DNA from: Hypholoma sublateritium FD-334 SS-4
Lineage: Eukaryota > Basidiomycota > Agaricomycetes > Agaricales > Strophariaceae
NCBI GenBank assembly: GCA_000827495.1
Contig: KN817633.1
Span: 60,349-124,348, forward strand
DNA: 64,000 nt
Direction: 5' to 3'
Part shown: piece by piece, positions 34,236 to 44,665 of the stretch
How positions within the stretch are numbered: position 1 is the stretch's first letter
Layout of the letters: each line of letters begins with the position of its first letter
Position numbers and translations under genes: made by a program
The notes under the pieces: model-generated
Database searches by the model: none
What the model was told of the DNA's origin: nothing
What the model saw: the letters and a program-made list of their open reading frames with translations, nothing else

Positions 34236-36432
34236 TATTGAAGTGGATAAGGAAAAATATGGTGTGGTGAGAAGCGGGTTGGCTGTCCTAAAAGTCTTTT
34301 CCAGACCGAGGATGCTGTTTCTCAGCCATGCATCTTGTCTTATATACTGTCGTCTATACCTGTCTCCGAGGAGCACATTTCTGGAAGTCGGTGTCTTTTG
34401 GCCATCGTGGGTGCGCGGAATCAAAGAGAATACGCGTGTGAATGACAAAGATCTTGCGGAACTACATTGTCCGTTGCGCATCATCCATTCTACGTTCCAA
34501 TATCATCTTTCAGAAATGACAGATCCTTTGTCAATACAAATTGCAATCACTATCATGGTTAATAATAAAGTCGTGCAAGTTGTCACCAGACTTACTTAAT
34601 GCATCAAAGAGGTGAGCTCAATTAGCAAAATATCGACAACAACTTGCTTTTATATTTCATGGCAGAAAACATCTTCGGTGGTACTTAATTTTATATCTCA
34701 GATTATTATGGCCACAGAGGTCGCTTATGTTATTTGAGCATACACAGGAGTGTAGAGTCTAGATACCTTCGAATGCGAAGTAGTACATATGTCAGATCGT
34801 TACGGTTTCACCCTGCAGCTCTCACGCAGGTGGCAGGAAGAGGCCACAATCTCTACCTACTAATCCCACTGTGGGGATATATTTCAGTACACTATAGAAT
34901 AAATATAGTTGCGCTTCAAAGTTAGTTGCGTTTATAGCTTATAAGCTGCAATTATGCATACTTACTTGACAGGAGAAGCACAGGTCAGACCTTCAACAAA
35001 TGTAAGAGTCATGGAAGAGGCGGGCGGAAATGTCATCCATTGGTACAGGGTAAAGCTGGAACAGCCGACCGATGTATTGCGCTTACCACTGCGTCTAAAA
35101 AAATGCTCTCTGCTGATGGAATTGCTAAGAATAAAATGGGGAGACATTCGATGAGGGGGTTCGCAGTATATTTACAAATAGCCAATTTGTATCAATTGAC
35201 AAGGGCATGTAGGAGAGCATGCGACATGGAGGAACTTAGGCCTAATGTCACTCTATCACATCTCAGTGGGCTCTTTAGACAAGGACACGGTAAGCTGTTT
35301 TTATATAATTGGAACTGAAGTTATAAACTGCGTACAGTCGTTCCGATGCTCGCCAGTCATTCAAATCTCAGGAAATCTCAGACAGCGAGAATTGATCATC
35401 ACATTTGTTTCCACCATTACTATTCTATGGTTGAGTAGATATTCAACGCTTATACATCTCGCTGAAACCACAAATAATATTTCATCCTTTGAAATCAAGT
35501 ATCTCAGGCTATAACCACTTCGAGTATAATCGTTTGCTTGCCCATCTCCGATACTTACCTCGAAAGGTGTTTATTTTTAGCACATATAAACTTACTATTT
35601 TAGGTAATTTACGTTATGTAACTAACTACGTCATGTCTATCTTTAGATCAGCGTGAAAGAGAAGAATCGACCTGCTTTGACAGAGCTTGAGAATGAAATA
35701 GTAGAATTGTTAGGGAATGAGGATCTCTAGACACGCGCTGAATAGTGACTTCTAGTTTCTTTGAATAAATTAAATAGCTCACTGAGACTATCACAAGATT
35801 ATCGGATTGCTGATTTGAAACGCTGCGGCTGTTTGAAATTTGGAAGAGGGATGAGAGTGTCGGCGTTCATCGTATTCAGAGATGGCCAACTATCTCTGAG
35901 CTCGGAAATATATATGGCTGTGAGACATCAGCCTTACAATTTTATTGCTTGCAACACTTCCTAATCCCTTACGTTTATCGGAAGCACGGGGCAGTGCATT
36001 CATACCTTTGAAAACAAGTTGACTATATTGTACACGTTCTAGCATAAACCTCTTGGTGATAGATTGATTGCTTAGGTCTGGGTAGTTCAAACTTCATTTA
36101 CGGCCAGTATTCATGTTAAAGTATGTCCTCGTTAAGCTTCTCTTATGTTCGAATAAAACCAGTTGTAATCTGCGAAGAAATGCCATGGCCCCCATTTTCA
36201 CACCGCATTTTGTCTCCAATTTACTGTCAAAATTCTGGGACTGCTAACTACTGGGCTTGGGGGCACAGTGCACACGCCGCACTACTAAGTAGTCTGTCGC
36301 AAATGATCTAGACGCGCGTTCTTATCTGTCACGTGACCGGGAATTTTTGGCGTCAAGCGAGGGCGTTCGGGAATTGAGCTTCGAGCAGGGAAATCAATAC
36401 ATTTCTTGTTTTGAATCACAACTTCCAAAACT
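34236..36432. other. Long AT-rich intergenic stretch upstream of Noc1
   Basis: The first 0.8 kb belongs to duplicated block B (promoter of Kre9-like copy 2). From about 35013 to 36432 the sequence is AT-rich with many short open frames, none resembling a known protein. The last part is the Noc1 promoter. No RNA gene was recognised. Confidence 0.5.
34339..34346 (-). promoter_or_regulatory. TATA box of Kre9-like copy 2
   Basis: TATATAAG on the minus strand in the same CAGTATATAAG context as copy 1, 104 bases upstream of the ATG at 34235. Confidence 0.65.
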
Positions 36433-39400
36433 ATGGCTCGTATACGCAAAGAAAAGGGTCAGTCATCGAAAGCACGCCCGGAACCCAAGAAACAGCCTGG
36501 AAAAGCACCCGCAGCTACAGCGCTACCGTTTGGCGGAAATCAGAAGGACGCGGAACTACTGAAGGGACTGGACGAGAACCTGGTTACTGGGTCAGTGAAC
36601 AAGGATGTGAGTAACGCAATTTATCTACTTGCCAATGTACTTATTGTTAACCCAGCCCACACTAACATCTGATGTTTCTCGGTTCTTGCAAGATCTGTCG
36701 CTCAAGCCAAGTGCGCCGGACCACAAGTCCAAAGAAAAAGCAAAGGTGGCGCCCAAACCTACAGCGAAAATTGCGACTCCCAAGAAGGCCGGAAAACTGG
36801 ATAAGAAGGACAAGAAGCCTCCAGCGGCGAAGGCCCAAGCAGTTGCGGACAGATCCACGCCTGCTCCGAAAGTGAATACAGAAACCCCAGCCCGTCCAGA
36901 GGAACCTAAGGTCGTTCTCCCCACAAAAGTCACCCTCAATCCAAAGTCGCACTTTATATTCCAACCTACATCATTCTGGTATAATGCTGTTCCTCGCCTC
37001 GCAGGCGCAGCGCCTCCTGGTCCCATCACGTCGACTCAACTAGCCACTTTGACCTCAAAAGCGACCGAGCTCCATGAAACGGACATCCGCACCTTCCAAA
37101 CATCGTCCAACTCGAATTCATCATCCTCCGAAGCCAGTTTTCTGGCCAAGATCATCTCTTCGGGTACGCTTTCGGATAGGCTGAGTGCATTAACACTACT
37201 GGTGCAGAGCAGTCCGCTGCACAACACCAAAGCATTGGAAACGCTAAAGACCATGGCCGAAAGAGGAAAGGGAAAGGGTGGTCGGGAGGAGAGTTTGAAG
37301 GCTCTGCGGTGTATTGTCGATTGGTGGGTGGGAGGCGGTGCACCTCCTCGCAAGCTCAAGTGAGAAAGCCATCTATCGTTACGAATTGGAGCTGACGGGC
37401 GTGTAGATACTTCCGTGACCAACCTTTGTTTCATCCTGCCGTGACGGATCAGCATCTGCTCGTTTGGCACTACGAAGATCGGTTGAAGAAGTATTTCTTT
37501 TCCATCCTCCAGGTTTTGGAGGTGCGTTGGAACGGAATTATTCCTTATTTCTAGCTAATTTTTGTCCTAGACTCTCTCACTGGATCCCCTTCCGTATGTA
37601 CGAACGCAAACTATCACTCTTATATTCACCCTCCTTCGCGATAATCCCGAACAAGAACAAAATTTACTTCGCCTGCTCGTGAACAAACTGGTGAGTCTTC
37701 GCGTCGCCGTTGCTAAAAAAGCTAATAGATTACACAGGGAGACACAGAAAAATCGCTTGCATCGCGTGCTTCCTACCACATTCTCCAATTACTCCAAAGC
37801 CACCCGGCAATGAAGGGAATCATCGTGCGAGAGATCATTTCGCTGGTTCTCCGTCCCGTCGCAGCCCCAGTTGCTCCCGCAGCCGGATCCTCTGGAAAGC
37901 ACATCCGATTTAGTGGCGCCGAGCCGTCCAAACCCAAGCCCAAGCCTACCGAAACCGACAAGAAAACAGGCAACCCCCATGCGCGCTATTACGCAACGGT
38001 GACGTTCAACCAGATTGTGTTGACTCCGGGAGACCGCGACGTTGCCCTGCAGTTGATTGACGTGTATTTCGAAATTTTCAAAGAACTTCTGGGAGAGGGT
38101 ACGGACGAAGTCAAGGATGAAGAAGAGGAAGCCGTGGAGACACCTGAACTCAAGACCGATAAAGGGGGTCGTGTCAGGGAGGGCAAGGTGAAAGGGAAAG
38201 GAAAGGGCAAGGGGAAACAGATCGAAGTGAAGGGTGCTGCCGGATTTACGGAAGTCGAAGACTCAAACTCGAAGTTAATTTCCGCCATTTTGACCGGCGT
38301 GAATCGCGCGCTACCATTTGCCAAAATCAATGCTAGTGACGCTGGGTACGTTCTTCGTCATTACCCCGTGTTTGTCTCTGATTGGAGCTATCCAGAATCA
38401 ACAAGCACATTGATACCCTCTTCTTGATCACACACACATCGACTTTCAACATCTCCCTCCAGGCGCTCGTGCTAATCCAACAAATTGCAGGTTCCCTTTC
38501 GACGACCACGGACACTACTTCCCCATCTTCCTCCTCTTCCTCCGCTACCGCGAAATCGATAACTGACCGTTTCTATCGCACGCTATATGCCTCGCTTTAC
38601 GACACCCGACTCTCGACATCCTCCAAGCAGGCTATGTACCTGAATCTGTTCTTCAAAAGTGTCAAGGCCGATGCAGGAAAAGGAGATGGCGAACGGGTCA
38701 AGGCCCTGATACGAAGATTTGTGCAGCTGCTCGTCAGCGGTGGAGGCGGTGCAACTGAGTTCATCGCTGGTGGATTGTTCTTGCTCGGCGAGGTACGTGA
38801 TGTTGTGCTCTTCCATTAGGAAAACACTTATATGTAGGCTTCGTGGACAGCTGTTTAGCAGTATTCCTGGGCTGCGGGCAATGATCAGCGAACCCCCAAA
38901 AGAGACCGAAGATACATACGATCCACGTAAACGCGAACCTCAATTCGCACATGCATCGTGCCTACCTCTATGGGAGCTTGTATGTGCCTTCGCAGATCTA
39001 CGCCGCGTTCATCGTTGATTGACTACTTCGTCAGACTCCCCTCCTCGACCATTACCATCCAGCAGTTTCCCTGCACGCGCGCCAACTGCTCTCTTCGCAG
39101 CCCCTCACGGCCTCTGCCGACCTATCGCAGAATACACTATCGCACTTCCTCGACCGATTCGTGTACAAGAATCCCAAAAAAGTGAAGGACGGAGAGACCG
39201 CCGGAGCCAAAGGTGCTAGCGCCATGCAGCCGGCGGCCAGTGGGTTGGAAGGCGTCAAGTTGATGAAGGGCGAAGGCGTGACGGCGGGAATGGTCAACGA
39301 TACGGCATTCTTGAGGAAGAAGGCGAAGGACGTCCCTGTGGATCAGGTGGGTTGCTCTCGCACTCGCTGTCTCTTCTCAGCTAATCTCTCGTTTGCAGCT

Positions 39401-40115
39401 TTTCTTCCATCAGTACTTCACGAGGAAAGAAGAGAAAGAGAAAGCTAAGGCGGCAAAAGTTAGTAAACGCAAAGATGGGAAAGAGTCGTCAGATGAAGAA
39501 GAGGAAGAAGAGGAGGCCGTCGAAGACGATGTTTCTGATGCAGAGGAAGCCTCCGCGGCTGATGCTAGGGATGATAGCGATGCTGAAGATGAGGACGATG
39601 AAGAAAATAGCGATCTAGACGAGGATGAAATTTGGAAGGTGTGTTCTCTTTTTGAGCATCAAATTTCCGGAGTCTTACAAGTGAAACAGGTCATGCAAGC
39701 TTCGATGCCCAAGGCAGAAGGAGACGACGATCTCATGGAGGACAGCGATGCGGACATTGACGATGAAGACGATACCCTTTCTCTAGTCGATAGTGACGAA
39801 GAAGTCGACGAGCATGGTGACGAAAACGACAGCGACGACGACGGGCTCTCCTTCGTGGAAGGCTCTGACAATGAAGATCTCATCTCGCTCGACGGTGAGC
39901 TACCCGAAGGTCTCATTGTTTACGACGGCTCCGATGCAGACGACGATGAAAATAAAGAAGTCTGGGGAGGTATCAGTGTGCCGGACGCCGGAACGAAGCG
40001 CAAAAGGGACGAAACAAAGAGCGAAAGGAGGAAGAAGCTGCGCTCATTGCCCACATTCGCGAGCTATGAAGATTACGCGAAGATGATCGAGGATGGGCCG
40101 GAGGACGTCCTATAG
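36433..40115 (+). CDS. MAK21: Ribosome biogenesis factor Noc1/Mak21 (CEBPZ family)
   Basis: Seen: basic N-terminus (MARIRKEKG...), Lys/Ala/Pro-rich linker, then FWYNAVPRL, SDRLSALTLLVQSSPLHNTK, ALRCIVDWWV and KYFRDQPLFHPAVTDQHLLV. These are helical repeats as in CEBPZ/Noc1. The CBF-type domain follows: YFEIFKELLGEG, KLISAILTGVNRALPFAKIN, FNISLQALVLIQQIAG, FYRTLYASLYDTRLSTSSKQ, MYLNLFFKSVKAD, then DTYDPRKREPQFAHAS and LFFHQYFTRKEEKEKAK. The C-terminus has very long Asp/Glu/Ser runs and ends KMIEDGPEDVL. About ten introns of usual size. Known: Noc1 forms a complex with Noc2 in the nucleolus and is needed for early 60S pre-ribosome assembly. The gene appears complete, with a start just after a fitting 5' flank. 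Confidence 0.93.
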
Positions 40116-40578
40116 CGCATCAACTCGGGATCCATGCCCAAATGTCTGTTCATCGTACCCTATAGTCATTGCTTTGAAATACGCTTGTTCGAGCTCTCCT
40201 CTATGTGTATTAGGTGAAGATCTGGGAAATTCCTCAGTTGACAGCTCGGCTCTAAAGTGTAAAAATGACTGTATGTCAAGAAAGCTATATTTAGAAATTA
40301 ACTGACTACATACATCGCGAGTCGCTATAAATAAACACCACCTCGTAAACACCGTTTCTGTCATGCTGCCAGTCTCTTAAGTGCCCTCAGCATTATAGTC
40401 CAAAAGTCGTGTAACAGAGGTAATATCAAGTGTGATATAATAACGGATGCAAATACTCGAAGAATTGTCCAATGCTCAACAATGAATCACTACACAAGGA
40501 ACTTTCATCTTAAGAAGCCCCAGATAGCGTGAGCAGTTGACGTGTGAGATCAGCCGCACTATAGTGTAGGCATGCCTC
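40116..40578. other. Intergenic, Noc1 and Kre9-like copy 3 3' flanks
   Basis: About 460 bases between convergent genes. No coding region or RNA gene is supported. Confidence 0.45.
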
Positions 40579-41151
40579 CTAAAAGAAACTGTTGCTTCCA
40601 ATCACCGTGAAAGCAGGCGAAAGGTCGCCAGAGTCTCCGAATACTACGTCGAGGGATGATTGATTAGTTACACTTGTGTAGGAAAGAATCTCGGAAACGT
40701 ACATTGCACTGCATAGTTAGTTCCGTTGATAACGTTAGGAACTACGAAGGTGGCGGATCCATCGAGAATAGGAAACCCAGCGGCGAGGACGACTATCGGA
40801 AGTATGCCCCGGTGAGCAGCTGATACTCAAAGCAGCTTCGAGCACTCACCCGGAGTAGTATATCCGTTCTTCACTAACATAATTTGACCAATATTGTTAG
40901 TGAGTTGGGCGGGGGGGTTAGAAGCATCCCTGATGATAGAAGGCAGTATTTCGCCGTTAGTTCGCTGCTGGTAGTGATGACTGACGCTTCGCACCAAGTA
41001 ACGGTTTGGGAGGAGCCAACGTTCCAGATATCGCCAGCCTTGGGGGAAGTGATAGCAGGGGTGAAAACATCCTGAGCACTGCGAGCGGGCAAGGATACAG
41101 CAATGGCGGAGGAGGCGAGGGCCGCGATGAAAGCCATGATGTTGAAGTACA
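40579..41151 (-). CDS. Small secreted Kre9/Knh1-domain protein, copy 3 (diverged)
   Basis: Seen: start at 41151 (MYFNIMAFIAALASSAIAVS) gives a signal peptide, then ARSAQDVFTPAITSPKAG, IWNVGSSQTVTW and later segments ending FGDSGDLSPAFTVIGSNSFF at the stop 40579-40581. Intron positions correspond to those of copies 1 and 2. Sequence divergence from the tandem pair is clearly larger than between the pair itself, for example DIWNVGSSQ against SVWTVGSTQ. Known family: Kre9/Knh1 N-terminal domain, no stalk or anchor. Inferred: an older duplicate that was separated from the pair by the Noc1 gene. It keeps the TATA box at the same distance, which suggests conserved expression control. Confidence 0.82.
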
Positions 41152-41964
41152 TTTCGAGATGTTTGGTAAAGAAAGAGAAAAGAGCGGTGGGTCTGTAACG
41201 TCGTTTGAGTGGTCTGAAGGGGCTTTTTGTTGATTGGTGCTGCGTTGGAGTTGGGCTTATATACTGCTCGAATACGCGTCTATGGGGCCATGCCGGAGAG
41301 TTCCGGTTCATGTCAATAGAACGCCAATTATTATGATGCGCTTCGATTGATATTTTTGGCAAATTTTTGGTCACTTAGCAATTGGGCAAAGCAAGCTAAC
41401 CATTTTAGAGTAAAGCGTGAAACACTCAGGGATGAGCACATGGGTGCTTCGTCGGGCTCATATTTTCATTGTCTTGACAGTGGCATCTTTTTAAATAATC
41501 TAAACTGTATCGCAGAATTGTCTTGTTGAATTCCGCTGACTTTCTGCTAGTGGTCCTAGTGGTCGCAATTAACTACGTTATTCCGCGTATTATTTGCGTA
41601 TTATTATTATTTCGAATGTAATAAATTACTCAGAAAACTCTTCCACGGCAAAACTTCGGCGCCTGTATACACCCGCTTCAAGCTGTTGGAGAGGAAGGAT
41701 TTAGAATCAGCCAGTGGGGAATCTGGGGATGGGGGCAATTTCAGCACCAGTGGCTGTGTAGACGGATGTCAATCGAGATTACTTAAGCACCATGATGTCA
41801 TATCATGGATACCTTTCTCGACTAACTCGGAGGTGCACCGGTGAGCCGTGAGCAAGCCCTTTTGCTTCAAATAATTTGTATCACACAAGAGTTTCCGAGA
41901 TATTTTGGTGTATATCATTCCTGTATGTTGTGAACATCTCTGTCCCGAAATGGCACCTCAGAAT
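41152..41964. other. Upstream region of Kre9-like copy 3, to tRNA-Gly copy 2
   Basis: About 0.8 kb. The part next to the gene holds its promoter; the remainder is AT-rich and shows nothing recognisable before the tRNA. Confidence 0.45.
41256..41263 (-). promoter_or_regulatory. TATA box of Kre9-like copy 3
   Basis: TATATAAG on the minus strand (CAGTATATAAGCC context), 105 bases upstream of the ATG at 41151. Conservation of both sequence and distance with the two tandem paralogues supports function. Confidence 0.6.
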
Positions 41965-42036
41965 ACACCGATGGTGAAGCGGTTATCATGCTTGCCTTCC
42001 AAGCAAGCGGCAGGGGTTCGACTCCCCTTCGGTGTA
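41965..42036 (+). tRNA. tRNA-Gly (anticodon UCC), copy 2
   Basis: 72 nt, identical to the copies at 26400 and 56626, with the same cloverleaf, anticodon TCC and no intron. A run of five T lies a few bases downstream. Flanking sequence is not related to that of the other copies. Confidence 0.95.
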
Positions 42037-42256
42037 CAGTTCTTTTTCTTTGGCCACCTTCATCATCAACTCGCTCAAAAATTAATTATTGATAATACTA
42101 TATTAGTATCAGCGCCGCGGCCCGCGACTCGCGAGGTGAACCGTGAAAGTAAGTATATGACTCTTCTCCTTCTCCCAGCACTGTGATGTGTAATTTTTCC
42201 CTTCTCTTTAAGGATGCAAATTTATGATACAACGAAATACGGTTTTTGAAAGTGGT

Positions 42257-43590
42257 TTATTCTGATAAAAATACAAATTTGAATGGCATGGGTTTCTGGG
42301 ATAAGCGAGGCATGAGGGTTTGCGATGTTGATCTCCAGGACTGCAAGTTCAACGATCTGTCGGGCCCGAAAAACGAAGTTCGTATATATAACGAGAGGAG
42401 AGAAGAATAACGCGGGCTAGAAAGGACCGCGTCGAGCCTTTGCAGGTCTTCGCGTAACGGGGTGTCGCTTGGTATTGAAGACACTACGCTGATTGATATC
42501 CCGAGGTATCGAAGAGAGGTCAGAGGGTGCATATTCTGGAGAATGGCGGTTGGAAGTCGTGCTGGACGCAGGCTGAGTTGGTCGGAAATCCATATTTGGA
42601 AGCATAGAGTATGTATCGTTTTTGTCGCATTTGGATGGATAGATGCCAGGACGACAGACAGAGGAAACGGGGACGAAGAAACAGCTACAAGAGTAGAAGG
42701 ATGTCGTCAACAATATCGGTATAGGTGATTCAAATCATACTTGTTTCGCTAGACAGATCTAGGTTCTCCAATTGACCCATCTCTTTCAACAAATGTGGTA
42801 CTTCTTCCTCAAAAACGCCATCTGGTGATGGGTCGTATATTCCTATAAATAGTTTGAGCTGCGATAGGTCGAGGATTGCGTTTCCGCTGTTGGATCGATG
42901 GGAATAGAAAATCGGGGCTATAGATTGATAGTTTCTTGTGAAAGCTAACGACTCGAGTTGAAGGGGCTCTTCGCTCAGGAGATTGTTGTGCGGCGGTTCC
43001 ATCACGGGGTGAAATTGGGATTCCATCAAACGAAGGTTCCGGAGACGGGTCAATGTCAAGATTGTCGCCGTTGGAATGTCGATAAAATTGTAGAATTCAA
43101 GGTCTTCGAGTGTGGATCTTTGTTGAGAAATGAGGCTCCAAAGCGCTTCCTGTGTTTCATGCGGCATTTCCATCCAGTTTGTAAAGCTACGCTGTCCGTT
43201 CACATGCAGTGTTCTGAGGGTCAAATTCTGTATTTGACCGAACTTTTTCAACAGTCGAGGGAATCCCTCCTCATTAAAGTTGGAGCTGTGCATGAGGATA
43301 ACCAAGGAATGGACATAGCTAGGGATCTCCTGGCTACTAGCCACCAAATTTTCCATCGTCTTCAATCTGAGGTGGCGCTCCAGATGTCGACCTTCATAAT
43401 CGTCAAGCATGCGCGGCAGGAGAAAGACGGTCGAGAACATGTGTCTTCGACAGTACGAAGAAAGGTGCCGACATGTCAAAGACATAGTTCCTAGCGTTCT
43501 CATGTCCACTGGAAACCCCACGAGGGAATCTGCGATGCTTTCCAACACATCAATCGGAAGCTCCAGGGACTTGGAGATAGGGTGTGACAT
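42257..43590 (-). CDS. F-box-like protein with leucine-rich C-terminal half
   Basis: Seen: start at 43590 (MSHPISKSLELPIDVLESIA), then LGTMSLTCRHLSSYCRRHMF and FSTVFLLPRMLDDYEGRHLE, an F-box-like opening (ELPIDVLE...L..TC) followed by the HLERHLRLKTMENLV region that mushroom F-box families share. Downstream blocks such as IQNLTLRTLHVNG, LEDLEFYNFIDIP and LKLFIGIYD look like irregular leucine-rich repeats. A large intron (about 42738-42560) joins QLENLDLSSET to a final exon of the form LPTAILQNMHPLTSLRYLG. The protein is a distant relative of that at 52853-54234. Known: F-box proteins link substrates to SCF ubiquitin ligases, but many mushroom copies have unknown substrates. The last splice is inferred. 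Confidence 0.7.
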
Positions 43591-44665
43591 TCTGGTTTAC
43601 GACACAAAATAAGTACGTTCATGGAGTAAAATCAAAGAGGAATGCTAAGCGTTAAACATTCTTTGCTACCTTTGAAGACTCTAGCCTGCTAAACGCACCA
43701 GAAATGAGGATATGTAACGACTGGCGGCGTTTCTGGGAGATTCAGAATGGGCCAGCTTTTCGTTCAAGCTCCGCCGGCGGTATGCTCACGGTAGCGATTT
43801 AGGCACATTTTTATGCCTCAACTATTGCTTCCAAAGCAAATATTTTATCTTTAAGTCGGTAGTAAATGGTGAAAAGTTCGACACAAAACAGAAACTCCTT
43901 GGGTGCCGAAGCAGCGCCGCTGATGATAGTGGCAGCGGAGTCTAAACATAGGATATCTGGAGTTGAAAAGAAACCGGAGGTTTGTCTATAGTAAAGCGCC
44001 AATGCTGTATTTCATCTTGCTTTCTGTGGGGACATTATCTTGATTAGCGTCACTGAACTTCCGAGGTATTAGACAAAGATTGCAGGAATAGCCGAGAAAT
44101 AGCATCCGCTACGGCGGATGCCTAGCATTTCCATAATTGTTAGGAGCCCATCCATTTATGGGTAGCGAAATATCAGCTCGGCTAAATTTAGTACACCTAA
44201 ATGTATACCCACTCGGCACCCACTCGACCTCCAAAGTTGCTCTATCCATCCTGATGCTATAAACGGATTCACTGAGTGAATCCGATCATGGGTAAGAGCT
44301 ATCATGCATATCTTGTCTATTTATTACGCATATCTAGGTGCGTGTTTCGAACGATCGTTAGCGCGTAAACGTTTAAACCTCTGTCCCGCATTTGCATTGT
44401 GCGGGGCCGACCTAGGCCGTTCAATTCAATAGAATCTAGCAACTCCCCGGGAAAATAGAACCACACTCCGGCATGAGGCCATGAAAGCATCATCGCTGAC
44501 GAACTGTGTGATAGGAAGAATGTAGAATAAGGCAAATATACAAGATAGAATGAATGAATTGGTAGGATAGTGCTCTAGTAATCAAACCCTCCTCCTTGTG
44601 CGGAATCTGGTGTGTTGCGAGTGGAGACTCGCCCAAAAGAAAATAATTGTGCCATTGGTCAGAGA
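43591..44665. other. Intergenic, F-box gene and chitin deacetylase flanks
   Basis: About 1.1 kb. A 21-base palindrome lies at 44264-44284 (separate entry). Open frames are short and not gene-like. Confidence 0.5.
44264..44284. repeat. 21-base near-perfect palindrome
   Basis: Ten-base arms CGGATTCACT and AGTGAATCCG flank a single G at 44274. It could be a protein-binding site or a small hairpin; nothing near it tells which. Confidence 0.6.

Larger units (their letters stand above)
33136..35012. repeat. Tandem duplicated block B (carries Kre9-like gene 2)
   Basis: Second copy of the block described at 30621-32611, in the same orientation. Start-codon offset between the two genes is 2,468 bases. 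Both copies keep an intact gene, so the event gave two expressed-looking paralogues rather than a gene and a relic. Confidence 0.8.
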
